NCBI GenBank assembly: GCA_902535185.1
Contig: CACAST010000008.1
Span: 1-40,189, forward strand
Origin: an uncultured Prochlorococcus sp.
GTDB taxonomy: Bacteria; Cyanobacteriota; Cyanobacteriia; PCC-6307; Cyanobiaceae
Length of the DNA: 40,189 bases
Direction of reading: 5' to 3'
Part shown: positions 26,942 to 35,555 of the stretch, piece after piece
How positions within the stretch are numbered: position 1 is the first letter of the stretch
Layout: every line of letters begins with the position of its first letter
Made by a program: the position numbers and the translations under genes
The notes under the pieces: model-generated
The model's database searches: none
What the model saw: only the letters and a program-made list of their open reading frames with translations
What the model was told of the DNA's origin: nothing

Positions 26942-27031
26942 TTATGAAGTAAATACGGGTAATCCTATTGTTGCAGTTGTTATGAGAGCCCCTGCAAAAA
27001 TCAAGAAAGGTAGAAAAGGGTAGTTTTTCAA
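26942..27031 (-). CDS. Possible 29-aa single-helix membrane peptide, TTG start
   Basis: A minus-strand frame from TTG at 27031 encodes (M)KNYPFLPFLIFAGALITTAT, then IGLPVFTS. It is strongly hydrophobic with Gly/Ala/Thr packing residues, as in small photosynthetic membrane subunits. No ATG is available, and it matches none I know. Lies 109 bp after pstB. Confidence 0.3.
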   Translation of the reverse strand: MKNYPFLPFLIFAGALITTATIGLPVFTS

Positions 27032-27097
27032 AGATAAACTTACTAATTCGACATAACTATATAGGTATTTATACTGTTTGTCTACCCCTTGCCTTTC

Positions 27098-27135
27098 TTA
27101 AAGGTAAAAATTTTTCTTTTTAAAGGTAAAAATTT
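27098..27135. repeat. 16-bp direct repeat after pstB
   Basis: TTAAAGGTAAAAATTT occurs at 27098-27113 and again at 27120-27135, 22 bp apart start to start, immediately after the pstB stop codon. It may be a recent local duplication or a transcript-end element. CCTTT/AAAGG beside it can form a small hairpin. Confidence 0.6.
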
Positions 27136-27139
27136 AACG

Positions 27140-27949
27140 TCAACCAAATTTACCTGATATGTATTCCTGAGTAGTTTTTTCTTTGGGAGAATTAAAAATT
27201 TTCTTAGTGGAATTAAATTCTGCAAGATAACCAACTTTCCCTCCATCACCATCTTCATACTCAATTGCATTGAAAAATGCAGTCATATCACTGACCCTCA
27301 AAGCCTGCTGCATATTATGAGTAACGATTATTATTGTGTAATTCTTCTTAAGTTCGTGCATCGTCTCTTCTATTTTCAAAGTAGAAATTGGATCTAACGC
27401 TGAGCATGGCTCATCCATGAGAATTATTTCAGGCTCAATAGCAATAGTTCTAGCGATACATAATCTTTGTTGCTGCCCACCAGATAATGAGTAACCACTA
27501 TCATTTAATTTATCCTTACATTCATCCCATAAAGCAGCTTTTCTTAGTGAACTCTCGACTAATTCATCCATATCTCCCGTAAAGCCATTAATTCTTGCTC
27601 CAAATGCGATATTTTCGTAGATAGATTTAGGAAAAGGATTAGGCTGTTGAAAAACCATTCCAATTCTTCTTCTCACTTCAACTGGATCTACTCTTTTATC
27701 GTAGATATTAGTTCCATCAAACAGGACAGTCCCTTTTAACGAACAATTAGGAATTAAATCGTTCATCCTATTTAAAGATCTAAGAACAGTAGATTTACCA
27801 CATCCTGAAGGTCCAATAAGGGAGGTTATATTTCCTTTTTTAAAATTACAAAAAACATTTCTTACTGCTTCAAAAGTTCCATAACTAATAGAAACATTCT
27901 CAAGAGATAAAATGATATTCTTTGGTATTTTTTTATTAGTTTTAATCAT
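27140..27949 (-). CDS. pstB: Phosphate ABC transporter ATP-binding protein
   Basis: ATPase of the high-affinity phosphate importer, 269 aa. Walker [11 protein letters not shown]-loop [15 protein letters not shown], signature [16 protein letters not shown], Walker [14 protein letters not shown] and H-loop VTHNMQQA are all typical of PstB. The pstA stop lies directly before its ATG with no gap. Last gene of pstC-pstA-pstB; no phoU follows within the window, though PhoU often follows pstB in other bacteria. Confidence 0.97.
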   Translation of the reverse strand: MIKTNKKIPKNIILSLENVSISYGTFEAVRNVFCNFKKGNITSLIGPSGCGKSTVLRSLNRMNDLIPNCSLKGTVLFDGTNIYDKRVDPVEVRRRIGMVFQQPNPFPKSIYENIAFGARINGFTGDMDELVESSLRKAALWDECKDKLNDSGYSLSGGQQQRLCIARTIAIEPEIILMDEPCSALDPISTLKIEETMHELKKNYTIIIVTHNMQQALRVSDMTAFFNAIEYEDGDGGKVGYLAEFNSTKKIFNSPKEKTTQEYISGKFG

Positions 27950-28843
27950 TTATACTCTCTTGGTTTTCTCAGTAAAAGCAGCCAATATCCTTGAAAATAT
28001 ATTTACTGATAGTATCGACAAAACAAGAATAAAGGAAGCTGCCCAGGCAAGTTTATTCTGTGCATCGTATGGTTCTAGAGCAAAGTTGTATATCAATACG
28101 GCCAAGGAGCCCATCTCATAAAACAAGTCGCCAAAGCCTGTTATGTAGTAGTAAGAGAATAAAGCCGTAAATATCAAAGGGGCTGTTTCACCTGCAGCTC
28201 TTGCGATTCCAAGTACAACGCCAGTAGCAATAGACCTAAAGGCAGAAGGCAAAGTAACTTTCAATATAGTTGTATACATACTTGCTCCAACACCAAGAGA
28301 GGCATATCTTAATTCGTTCGGGACTAACTTTAAACCTTCATCAGTCGTCTTTATCACAGTAGGTAACATCAATATTGAAAGAGCCATACCTCCTGCCAAA
28401 CCGCTATACATACTTCCAAATAAGATCTTTGTTGAAACGATTAAGGCATAAATAAATACACCTGCAATTATTGAAGGGACTCCCGCTAAAACATTTACCC
28501 CAAATCTAATAAATCTTGAAAAAGCACCACCTTTAGAGTATTCCGCCAGATATATGCCACCGCCAACACCTACTGGTATGGCGATAATTGAAGCAATAGT
28601 AGTTATTATTAGTGTGCCTATTAATGCAGGATTAATACCTCCTGCATCTAAATCATCTCCAGGAGGATTTGGTTCTAAAGTAAATAGTTCTGGTGTAATT
28701 TGAGATCCACCTTTGATAAGAATATAAGTTACCAGAAAAATCAAGGGAAGTATTGCAATCAATGCACAAATTACTGATAAAGAAGTAAAGAATTTATCTC
28801 CTATATTTCTGGATAATCTTTTCTGGTAATAAAGTGAATTCAT
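27950..28843 (-). CDS. pstA: Phosphate ABC transporter permease PstA
   Basis: Inner-membrane permease, 297 aa, with about six membrane helices (first near 18-43; pair around 78-105; others near 120-145, 150-170, 215-235, 262-285). The cytoplasmic EAA loop (LRYASLGVGASMYTTILKV) that docks the ATPase is clear. It starts 6 bp after pstC and abuts pstB. Works with PstC, PstB and the periplasmic PstS encoded at 34.2 kb. Confidence 0.96.
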   Translation of the reverse strand: MNSLYYQKRLSRNIGDKFFTSLSVICALIAILPLIFLVTYILIKGGSQITPELFTLEPNPPGDDLDAGGINPALIGTLIITTIASIIAIPVGVGGGIYLAEYSKGGAFSRFIRFGVNVLAGVPSIIAGVFIYALIVSTKILFGSMYSGLAGGMALSILMLPTVIKTTDEGLKLVPNELRYASLGVGASMYTTILKVTLPSAFRSIATGVVLGIARAAGETAPLIFTALFSYYYITGFGDLFYEMGSLAVLIYNFALEPYDAQNKLAWAASFILVLSILSVNIFSRILAAFTEKTKRV

Positions 28844-28849
28844 AATTAT

Positions 28850-29797
28850 CTAATATTTGAGACTAAATTTCTTGACTAGCCACTGCGCAAAGATATTTAC
28901 TACCAAAGAAAGGATCATAAGTACAAAAGCCGCATAAAAGAGTGATGAAACCTGACTTCCATCAGCTTCACCAAACTGGTTTGCAAGCATGGAAGAAATG
29001 GTATAACCAGGAGATAATAGAGACCAACTAAATGCATTTGAATTACCAATAATCATAGTGACAGCCATTGTTTCTCCCATTGCCCTGCCTAAAGCCAATA
29101 GAACACCTGCCATAATTCCTGATAACGCTGCTGGCAAGATTACTGAAAATATTGTTTTCCATCTACTTGCTCCAATTCCATATGCTGCATTTCTTAGCTT
29201 TTTAGGAACCTGATTAAGTGAATCCCTTGCAATGGAGGTCACTATTGGCAAAAGCATTACTACTAAAATCAATATTGCTAACAAAGAATTCCTGCCTGTA
29301 GGTTCTGTACTGAATAAAGGAATCCAACCAAAGAAATTATGTAAAAAGACAAAAAAGGCTCTAAAAAAAGGTTCCATTACAAATATTGCCCAAAGTCCCA
29401 ATACAACTGATGGAATAGCTGCTAATAATTCAACAAAAGAACCTATTATTTCTCTAAAAACTTTCGGTACAAAGTCCTCGGTAATAAATATTGCAGTTCC
29501 AACGCCCAAAGGGATAGTTATTAATAACGAAAGAAATGAAGTTACTAATGTGCCATATATTGCAGTAAAAGCTCCATATTCATCTTTTACTGGATTCCAT
29601 TCAGAGGTTACTAAAAACTTCAAGCCATACCTTGAAAAGGATTCAAATGATTGGGAAAAGACTACTAAAATAATTCCTAAAAGTATTATTGCTACGAAAC
29701 TAGACAAGACTAGAGCAGTATTCTTGAAGATAATATCTATATTTTTTTCGATACCGAATCTTTTACGATTCTTGAAAAGAGTTAATTTCTCTTCCAT
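28850..29797 (-). CDS. pstC: Phosphate ABC transporter permease PstC
   Basis: Partner permease of PstA, 315 aa, with six predicted helices and an EAA loop (LRNAAYGIGASRWKTIFSV). First gene of pstCAB. Tandem Pho-box repeats lie 47-65 bp before its ATG, indicating PhoB control. The plus-strand 195-aa track ORF inside it is a shadow. Confidence 0.96.
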   Translation of the reverse strand: MEEKLTLFKNRKRFGIEKNIDIIFKNTALVLSSFVAIILLGIILVVFSQSFESFSRYGLKFLVTSEWNPVKDEYGAFTAIYGTLVTSFLSLLITIPLGVGTAIFITEDFVPKVFREIIGSFVELLAAIPSVVLGLWAIFVMEPFFRAFFVFLHNFFGWIPLFSTEPTGRNSLLAILILVVMLLPIVTSIARDSLNQVPKKLRNAAYGIGASRWKTIFSVILPAALSGIMAGVLLALGRAMGETMAVTMIIGNSNAFSWSLLSPGYTISSMLANQFGEADGSQVSSLFYAAFVLMILSLVVNIFAQWLVKKFSLKY

Positions 29798-29843
29798 TAA
29801 AAAAAGAATATCTCTATAAATCTACTACTAAATGTTGTAAAAG

Positions 29844-29862
29844 ACTTTAAGAGGGGTTAAAG
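29844..29862 (-). promoter_or_regulatory. Pho box upstream of pstC
   Basis: On the minus strand CTTTAACC-cct-CTTAAAGT gives two 8-bp repeats at 11-bp spacing, with a weaker third (TTACAACA) next. This is the cyanobacterial Pho-box layout (8-bp direct repeats, 3-bp spacers). It lies 47-65 bp before the pstC ATG in the same orientation. Confidence 0.6.
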
Positions 29863-29919
29863 CTACAAGAAAGTCATGAAAAGTAAACATCCTTAAACTT
29901 AATTTCTTCACAATTTTTT

Positions 29920-29938
29920 CTTTAACTTTACTTAACCA
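29920..29938 (+). promoter_or_regulatory. Pho-box-like repeats upstream of 69-aa membrane gene
   Basis: CTTTAACT-tta-CTTAACCA (29920-29938) shows two 8-bp repeats at 11-bp spacing on the plus strand; CTTAAACT at 29892 may be another half. A -10-like TATTAT (29947-29952) is 8 nt downstream, and the ATG of the 69-aa gene is at 29975. Confidence 0.5.
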
Positions 29939-29974
29939 TAGGTGAATATTATTAACTGAATAGAAACTGAGGGG

Positions 29975-30184
29975 ATGTTTAAATACAAGGAATTCATTGC
30001 TCAAATCAAATATAAAGAAGTAATATCTTCCCCTGTATATTTTATTCCTGTTTTACTTCTATCCATAATGATTATTATTGAAGGTTTTCACATCTTTAAT
30101 CACAAACAAAATTGCAAAACTAAAGCTGAGTGGATGGAACAATCGGGAATGATTTATGACAGGGAATCAGAAGTTAATTATTAA
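29975..30184 (+). CDS. 69-aa small membrane protein, probable phosphate-regulon member
   Basis: MFKYKEFIAQIKYKEVISSP precedes one membrane helix (about 22-42, VYFIPVLLLSIMIIIEGFHIF) and a polar tail with one Cys (KQNCKTKAEWMEQ). It is divergent from pstC across 177 bp, with Pho-box-like repeats facing it. GAGGGG abuts the ATG, unusually close for a ribosome site. I do not recognise it. Position and repeats suggest phosphate-stress induction; a helper of the Pst system is possible. Confidence 0.6.
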   Translation: MFKYKEFIAQIKYKEVISSPVYFIPVLLLSIMIIIEGFHIFNHKQNCKTKAEWMEQSGMIYDRESEVNY

Positions 30185-30198
30185 ATCTAAAATATAAT

Positions 30199-30519
30199 TT
30201 ATTCGCAGCAACGTTTTCTTTTTGAGGAATAATCTGTCAAAGAAGTTATCCATTCCTTGATCAAAAAAAGAGATTCTTTATTTAAACTGTAATAGACCCA
30301 TCTACCTTCTTGTCTGTCTGAGATAAGACCAGCTTCCTTCAAAATTTTTATGTGGTATGAAATTCTTGATTGAGATAAATTAGTTAATTTCATAATATCG
30401 CAAACACAAACTTCTCCATCCATCATTAGGTCAATTATTTCTAGCCTAAAAGGATCAGAAAATGAAACCATCAACTTAGATATATTTTCTTTTTTTACTT
30501 TGCTACTCTCCTTTAACAC
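30199..30519 (-). CDS. arsR: ArsR-family arsenic-responsive repressor
   Basis: A 106-aa winged-helix repressor. The metal-site motif EVCVCDIM corresponds to the ELCVCDL As(III)/Sb(III) site in ArsR, followed by the recognition helix LSQSRISYHIKILKEAGLIS and wing QEGRWVYYSL. A C-terminal CC pair (KRKRCCE) may add ligands. The track start is GTG at 30519, with an uncertain ribosome site. It is divergent from gap-arsJ, sharing the palindromic operator between them. Arsenite binding is expected to release DNA. Confidence 0.9.
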   Translation of the reverse strand: MLKESSKVKKENISKLMVSFSDPFRLEIIDLMMDGEVCVCDIMKLTNLSQSRISYHIKILKEAGLISDRQEGRWVYYSLNKESLFLIKEWITSLTDYSSKRKRCCE

Positions 30520-30583
30520 TTTTAAGGATATTAAATTCTCCTTAATATAGCTTAAATAAAAAAGATTTCATAAAGAAAAATTC

Positions 30584-30613
30584 TTGATACATCAAAATAT
30601 TTTGATGTATAAT
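30584..30613 (+). promoter_or_regulatory. gap-arsJ promoter overlapping ArsR palindrome
   Basis: -35 TTGATA (30584-30589), an 18-bp spacer and a perfect -10 TATAAT (30608-30613). A perfect 24-bp palindrome, halves ATACATCAAAAT and ATTTTGATGTAT (30587-30610), covers the spacer and part of both boxes. A repressor bound here would block RNA polymerase on gap-arsJ; a TTGATG/TATGAA pair may serve arsR on the other strand. The 6-4-6 core is ATCAAA-N4-TTTGAT. Confidence 0.75.
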
Positions 30614-30635
30614 TTCAATAGGAATTTTCGTGGTT

Positions 30636-31658
30636 ATGAAAATTGGAATTAATGGTTTTGGAAGAATTGGCAGATTAGTTTTAAGAGCATTATGGGATAG
30701 AGCTGATATAGAAATAACTCACATTAATGAGATAGCAGGAGATTCGAATGCCGCTGCGCATTTACTCGAATTCGATTCGGTCCATGGAAGATGGGGGAAA
30801 GATATAGAGGTCAAAGAAGAAGAAATAATAATTGATGGAAAGAAATTAGCTTACACATCTTTTAAAAATTACCTTGATGTTCCTTGGGAAAAATCTTCTG
30901 TAGATATTATTTTGGAATGTACAGGAAAGAATAAAAAGCCAGACAAACTAAATCCCTATTTTGATTCTCTTGAGATGAAAAGAGTAATAGTAGCTTGTCC
31001 AGTAAAGGGAATTGTAGCTGGAGAGGAATCACTTAATATTGTTTACGGTATAAATCAAAGTCTTTATGACCCTTCCAAACATAAATTAGTAACTGCAGCT
31101 TCCTGCACTACAAATTGTTTAGCTCCGATAGTAAAGGTAATTAATGAAAATTTCTCAATTAAACATGGCGCTATTACAACTATTCACGATGTCACGAACA
31201 CTCAAGTTCCTGTAGATTTTTATAAAAGTGATTTAAGAAGAGCAAGAGGATGTATGCAAAGTTTAATACCTACTACCACTGGATCTGCTAAAGCTATCGC
31301 TGAGATCTTTCCAGAATTAAAAGGAAAATTAAATGGTCATGCAGTAAGAGTTCCTCTACTTAATGGTTCTTTAACTGATGCAGTTTTTGAACTAAATAAT
31401 GAAGTGACAACTGAACAAGTAAATATGGCACTAAAGGAAGCTTCAAAAACTTATTTAAAAGGAATTCTTGGCTACGAAGAAAGACCTTTAGTTTCTGCAG
31501 ATTATGTAAATGACTCTAGAAGTTCAATAGTTGATAGTTTATCAACGATGGTTGTTAATTCAAATTTATTAAAGATATACGCTTGGTATGACAACGAGTG
31601 GGGTTACAGCTGCAGACTTGCAGATCTTACTGAATATGTAATCAAAAAAGAGATTTAA
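30636..31658 (+). CDS. gap1: Glyceraldehyde-3-phosphate dehydrogenase of arsenate resistance type
   Basis: NAD-dependent GAPDH, 340 aa. It has the Rossmann start [14 protein letters not shown] and the catalytic Cys in [10 protein letters not shown] choose the ATG at 30636 because it opens directly on the family MKIGINGFG; the track uses a GTG 6 bp earlier. It lies between arsR and arsJ. In such operons GAPDH joins arsenate to glyceraldehyde-3-phosphate to give 1-arseno-3-phosphoglycerate, which ArsJ exports. A role in glycolysis is not ruled out, as other gap copies may exist elsewhere. Confidence 0.93.
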   Translation: MKIGINGFGRIGRLVLRALWDRADIEITHINEIAGDSNAAAHLLEFDSVHGRWGKDIEVKEEEIIIDGKKLAYTSFKNYLDVPWEKSSVDIILECTGKNKKPDKLNPYFDSLEMKRVIVACPVKGIVAGEESLNIVYGINQSLYDPSKHKLVTAASCTTNCLAPIVKVINENFSIKHGAITTIHDVTNTQVPVDFYKSDLRRARGCMQSLIPTTTGSAKAIAEIFPELKGKLNGHAVRVPLLNGSLTDAVFELNNEVTTEQVNMALKEASKTYLKGILGYEERPLVSADYVNDSRSSIVDSLSTMVVNSNLLKIYAWYDNEWGYSCRLADLTEYVIKKEI

Positions 31659-31669
31659 TTTATGTCTTT

Positions 31670-32929
31670 ATGAAGTTATCTAATATTCAACAATATAGTG
31701 TTGTAACAGCAAACTATTGGGCGTTCACGCTTACTGACGGCGCACTAAGATTATTAGTTGTTGGTCACTTTCATGAGCTAGGTTACACAACTCTACAAAT
31801 TGCTTTACTTTTCCTTTTTTATGAGTTTTTTGGAATAATTACTAATCTTTATGGTGGCTGGATAGGAGCAAGATATGGATTAAGGCTTACTTTATGGATT
31901 GGGACTATCCTGCAAATCATCGCTCTTTTTATGCTTATTCCAGTTAAGGAAGATTGGCCAGTAATTTTTAGTGTTGCATATGTTATGGTTGCTCAAGCAG
32001 TTAGTGGGATAGCAAAAGATTTAAACAAAATGAGTGCTAAAAGTGCTGTTAAGACAGTATTTCCAGAGACAAATGATGACAATGATACTGGCCAAAAACA
32101 ACTTTTTAAATGGGTTGCTATTTTAACTGGATCCAAAAATGCTCTTAAGGGAGTTGGCTTTTTCTTGGGTGGACTTTTATATAAGTTATTTGGATTCAAT
32201 AATGCTGTAGGAATTATGGGTTTTGGTCTCTGCTTAGCCTTTTTATTGACATTAATTTTGCCTGGAGAAATTGGCAAGATGAAAACCAAACCAGCTTTTA
32301 ATGATCTTTTTTCAAAATCAAATGCAATAAATATTCTTTCAGTAGCAAGATTCTTTCTTTTTGGAGCAAGAGATGTTTGGTTTGTTGTAGCTCTTCCAGT
32401 ATTCCTAGATATGGCATTTGGTTGGGGCTACATGGAGATAGGATTATTTCTTGGGGCATGGGTAATAGGTTATGGAATTGTTCAGGCTTCGGCCCCAGGA
32501 ATTAGAAAGATGTGGGGCCAGAAAGAAAGTCCAGATCGTAAAGCTATCCAATTTTGGAGTGCCGTATTAATGGTCATACCATCACTGATAGGAGTCGCAT
32601 TATGGAGAGAAAGTTCTCCATCGATAGCAATAATTTTAGGACTTACTATTTTTGGATTTGTTTTTGCAATGAATTCCTCCACACATTCTTATATGATTTT
32701 GGCCTACTCTGATAATGAAAAAGTCAGTTTAAATGTTGGCTTCTATTACATGGCAAATGCTGCTGGAAGACTAGTTGGAACATTACTATCTGGCTTACTA
32801 TTTATGATTGGGAGAAATCCGAGTATTGGCCTTCAATATTGTCTTTATTTTTCATCACTTCTAATATTATTATCTTGGATTTCGAGTCTTAAATTACCAT
32901 CAATCAAACAAAGCTTATCATCACTATAA
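31670..32929 (+). CDS. arsJ: ArsJ organoarsenical efflux permease (MFS)
   Basis: A 419-aa major facilitator transporter with about 12 helices (for example LGYTTLQIALLFLFYEFFGI and FFLFGARDVWFVVALPVFLD). The MFS motif between helices 2 and 3 reads GGWIGARYGLR. It follows gap by 11 bp, the diagnostic arsenate-resistance pair: ArsJ exports 1-arseno-3-phosphoglycerate, which then breaks down to arsenate outside. Family and context agree; substrate is inferred. Confidence 0.88.
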   Translation: MKLSNIQQYSVVTANYWAFTLTDGALRLLVVGHFHELGYTTLQIALLFLFYEFFGIITNLYGGWIGARYGLRLTLWIGTILQIIALFMLIPVKEDWPVIFSVAYVMVAQAVSGIAKDLNKMSAKSAVKTVFPETNDDNDTGQKQLFKWVAILTGSKNALKGVGFFLGGLLYKLFGFNNAVGIMGFGLCLAFLLTLILPGEIGKMKTKPAFNDLFSKSNAINILSVARFFLFGARDVWFVVALPVFLDMAFGWGYMEIGLFLGAWVIGYGIVQASAPGIRKMWGQKESPDRKAIQFWSAVLMVIPSLIGVALWRESSPSIAIILGLTIFGFVFAMNSSTHSYMILAYSDNEKVSLNVGFYYMANAAGRLVGTLLSGLLFMIGRNPSIGLQYCLYFSSLLILLSWISSLKLPSIKQSLSSL

Positions 32930-32959
32930 AAACTAATTTTTAGAAATTAGAATATTTAA

Positions 32960-34186
32960 ATGGCAAAAATATCCTTAATTGAACTTGCAAAAATTTTTCT
33001 AAAAATTGGTATTTTCAGTTTTGGAGGACCATATGCTCATATTTCTTTATTCGAAGATGAACTTATAAATAATAAAAAATTAATCTCAACACAATCTTTT
33101 GAAAAAGGTATTGGTTTATGTCAATTGCTTCCAGGGCCAATATCCACTCAATTAGCAATATATATAGGCCTTAAAATTAATGGTTATCTTGGTGGATTGA
33201 TATCCGGTATATGTTTCATTATCCCAGGATTCATTTCGGTATTAGTTCTTAGCTTTTTTTGGCAAATTTATTCAGGATCAGAATTTCTAAATGATTTAAT
33301 TTATTTTAATCCTCCTATTATTGCAGGAATAATTTTTTCATTTTCATTAGTTCTTTTAAAAAAAAGATTAAAGTTAGATCGAGTATTATTCTCTAGCTCA
33401 ATCTTATTTCTACTTATATTTGCAAAATATAATAGTATCCAATTTCCTCTCATAACAATTCTTACTATTGCAGGTTTGATAAATATTTTCTTACAGAAAT
33501 GGAAAAATATTTTTTATAGCTTGGTTCCTTTATCTATATTTTCAACAACCTCATTTTTAACTAGCTCAATCTTTTTGTATATTGCCAATTTTTATGATTT
33601 TTTAGAGCACTCTACAAACTCAAAGTTTTTAATAAATTATCTTAATCTGTTTTTTTTCTTCTTCAAATCGGGACTTTTTATTTTTGGAGGGGGACTAGTA
33701 ATCATTCCTCTAATGAGTGATTATGTTGTCTCACAAGGATGGTTAACAAATAATGAATTTATAGATGGGATAATGATTGGCCAGATAACACCTGGTCCTG
33801 TCTTATTAACTACAAGTTTTATTGGATACAAAGCTGGGTTTTCGGTCGGAGGAATAAATGAAGCTTTAAAGTATTCATTTATATCAACTTTTGCAATTTT
33901 TTTACCAAGTTTTTTATTGATTTTTGTTTTTGGAAAAGGCTTCATAAAAAACAGAATTAAATCGATTAATTACTTTATCGAAGGAGTAATCAATACAATT
34001 CCAGGAGCAGTTATTTTCTCTGGCTTTAATTTAATTGAATATAGTTTTTCATCAAAATTCTTTTTAATTAGCTCTATTTTTATAGTTTTAATCTCCACAC
34101 TATTATCTTTTTTTAAAATAATTCCAACCTACATACTTATTCTTTTTTCTTTAATATTAGGTTTATCAAAATATTTGTTTGCATAA
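32960..34186 (+). CDS. chrA: Chromate transporter family protein ChrA
   Basis: CHR-superfamily permease, 408 aa, with two homologous halves, each opening with the FGG motif: [17 protein letters not shown] near residue 17 and [16 protein letters not shown] near residue 240, followed by [10 protein letters not shown] and [10 protein letters not shown]. About ten membrane helices. It is 30 bp after arsJ and may be in the same transcript. It may export chromate or another oxyanion; direct role in phosphate or arsenate handling is speculative. Confidence 0.9.
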   Translation: MAKISLIELAKIFLKIGIFSFGGPYAHISLFEDELINNKKLISTQSFEKGIGLCQLLPGPISTQLAIYIGLKINGYLGGLISGICFIIPGFISVLVLSFFWQIYSGSEFLNDLIYFNPPIIAGIIFSFSLVLLKKRLKLDRVLFSSSILFLLIFAKYNSIQFPLITILTIAGLINIFLQKWKNIFYSLVPLSIFSTTSFLTSSIFLYIANFYDFLEHSTNSKFLINYLNLFFFFFKSGLFIFGGGLVIIPLMSDYVVSQGWLTNNEFIDGIMIGQITPGPVLLTTSFIGYKAGFSVGGINEALKYSFISTFAIFLPSFLLIFVFGKGFIKNRIKSINYFIEGVINTIPGAVIFSGFNLIEYSFSSKFFLISSIFIVLISTLLSFFKIIPTYILILFSLILGLSKYLFA

Positions 34187-34187
34187 A

Positions 34188-34214
34188 AAAAGGAGGAAAT
34201 AAATTCCTCCTTTT
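34188..34214. terminator. Bidirectional rho-independent terminator
   Basis: AAAAGGAGGAA (34188-34198) pairs perfectly with TTCCTCCTTTT (34204-34214) around a 5-nt loop, with A/T tracts on both sides. It sits 1 bp after the chrA stop and 18 bp after the convergent pstS stop, so it can end both transcripts. Confidence 0.9.
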
Positions 34215-34232
34215 AAATATTTGTCTTACGGT

Positions 34233-35207
34233 TTATTTACCGATTCTTTTTACAGCAGCTCTTGACTTTTCAAGAATTTCACCTTTTAAGGGGACAAAAC
34301 CAAGTGATGGAGCTTTATCTTGATACTCATCACTTAATAATGTATTAAATGCTTGTTTGATTGCTTTAGTGTTTTTACCATTACCTTCTTCATAGGCAAG
34401 TATCCATGTCAATGAAGCGATAGGGTAAGCTCCGCTAGCTGTAGGATTTGGATTCTTACCAGCAAGATTTTCATCTAAAGTAATACCATTGAGAGCCTTA
34501 GCTCCTGCTTCTACAGATGGTTTTAGAAACTGGCCTGAGAGATTTTGAAGTGCAGCAGCTTTAACATTACCCTTAATGTAGGACTGGTTAACATAACCAA
34601 TTGCGCCATAAGTGTTTTGAATAACACCTGCTACTCCAGAATTACCTTTAGCCCCAACACCAGCAGGCCATTTTACAGACTTACCTGTGCCTAATGTCCA
34701 AGTTTTCGAAAACGCTTCCATGGAGTTTGTAAAAGCTTTAGTTGTACCTGATCCATCAGAACGATGAGTCCAAGTCAATTTTCCAGGAGCGCATCCAACT
34801 TCCTGCCAATCGCTTATCATACCCATTGCGACTTGAACTGCCTGCTCTTGAGTAAGTTTCAAGTCGCAATCGTAGTTATAACCAAAAGCGATAGTTCCAC
34901 CAACCATAGGGATCTGAACTAAACCTCTAGTGACTTTTGCTATGTCCTTGTCTTTCATAGGATCGTCAGAAGCACCAAAGTTTACAGTCTCATCAATAAA
35001 TGCTTTTCTTCCAGAACCAGAACCAACAGCTTGATAATTTACTTTTGGACCTCCATCATTTGATAAATCTTTGAACCATCTAGTATAAATCTTGGCAGGG
35101 AAAGATGCTCCTGCTCCACTTAACCTCACTGAAGAAGTAGAGGTTCCGCAAGAAGCAACTAGAGTCATTGTTGAAGCTAATAAAAGAGCTTTTTTAGCTA
35201 ATTTCAT
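34233..35207 (-). CDS. pstS: Phosphate-binding lipoprotein PstS
   Basis: Periplasmic phosphate receptor for PstCAB. The track begins at 35276, but the ATG at 35207 gives MKLAKKALLLASTMTLVASC, a proper lipoprotein signal with lipobox VASC, so I choose it (324 aa). The mature protein has LSGAGASFPAKIYTRWF and the phosphate-loop RSDGSGTTKAFT segment typical of PstS. It is separated from pstCAB by 4.4 kb of arsenic genes. A three-repeat Pho box lies 228-257 bp upstream. Confidence 0.96.
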   Translation of the reverse strand: MKLAKKALLLASTMTLVASCGTSTSSVRLSGAGASFPAKIYTRWFKDLSNDGGPKVNYQAVGSGSGRKAFIDETVNFGASDDPMKDKDIAKVTRGLVQIPMVGGTIAFGYNYDCDLKLTQEQAVQVAMGMISDWQEVGCAPGKLTWTHRSDGSGTTKAFTNSMEAFSKTWTLGTGKSVKWPAGVGAKGNSGVAGVIQNTYGAIGYVNQSYIKGNVKAAALQNLSGQFLKPSVEAGAKALNGITLDENLAGKNPNPTASGAYPIASLTWILAYEEGNGKNTKAIKQAFNTLLSDEYQDKAPSLGFVPLKGEILEKSRAAVKRIGK

Positions 35208-35434
35208 TGTTGAAATGATCAAATAATAGACTCCATCTTTATAGCATTTAATTTGGAAGCCAATGCTCTTTAACATTAAATTTATCTTTTAATTAATTAG
35301 TTCTTAATCCTCTCTTAAACTAAATCCTGATCAGAGCCTTTTTCGTTTGGTTTTAAAAATATTGAAATAAAAACTTAAAAAAATTTTTTACTTTGATTGA
35401 TAATAATTTTGAAATTTGTCGAAAATTCTCTTTT

Positions 35435-35464
35435 AATTTAAGAAGAGTTTAAGGTTTGTTTAAG
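35435..35464 (-). promoter_or_regulatory. Triple Pho box of pstS
   Basis: On the minus strand CTTAAACA-aac-CTTAAACT-ctt-CTTAAATT: three near-identical 8-bp repeats at exact 11-bp spacing. This is the cyanobacterial PhoB site layout. It faces pstS (228 bp before the chosen ATG) and is 92 bp from the divergent porin ATG. The remaining intergenic DNA (35208-35555) also holds the porin sites listed separately. Confidence 0.8.
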
Positions 35465-35484
35465 TTTTTTTTTTGAGCTTAATC

Positions 35485-35503
35485 CTTACTCATTTCTTAA
35501 CCT
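35485..35503 (+). promoter_or_regulatory. Possible Pho box and -10 for the porin gene
   Basis: CTTACTCA-ttt-CTTAACCT gives two repeats at 11-bp spacing, with further CTTAA units at 35478 and 35502. A -10-like TATAAA (35517-35522) follows 13 nt later. Weaker than the pstS array. Confidence 0.45.
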
Positions 35504-35523
35504 TAATTAGTTTTCCTATAAAA

Positions 35524-35535
35524 GGATATATATCC
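35524..35535. repeat. 12-bp palindrome in porin leader
   Basis: GGATATATATCC, perfect palindrome just after the -10-like TATAAA and before the porin ATG at 35556. It would sit near the transcription start; could be an operator or chance. Confidence 0.35.
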
Positions 35536-35555
35536 ATTTTTACGTGTTGAGGTTC

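Noticed and set aside
29232-29819. 195-aa plus ORF opposite pstC
   Set aside because: Antisense shadow of a clear permease gene; composition follows the complement.
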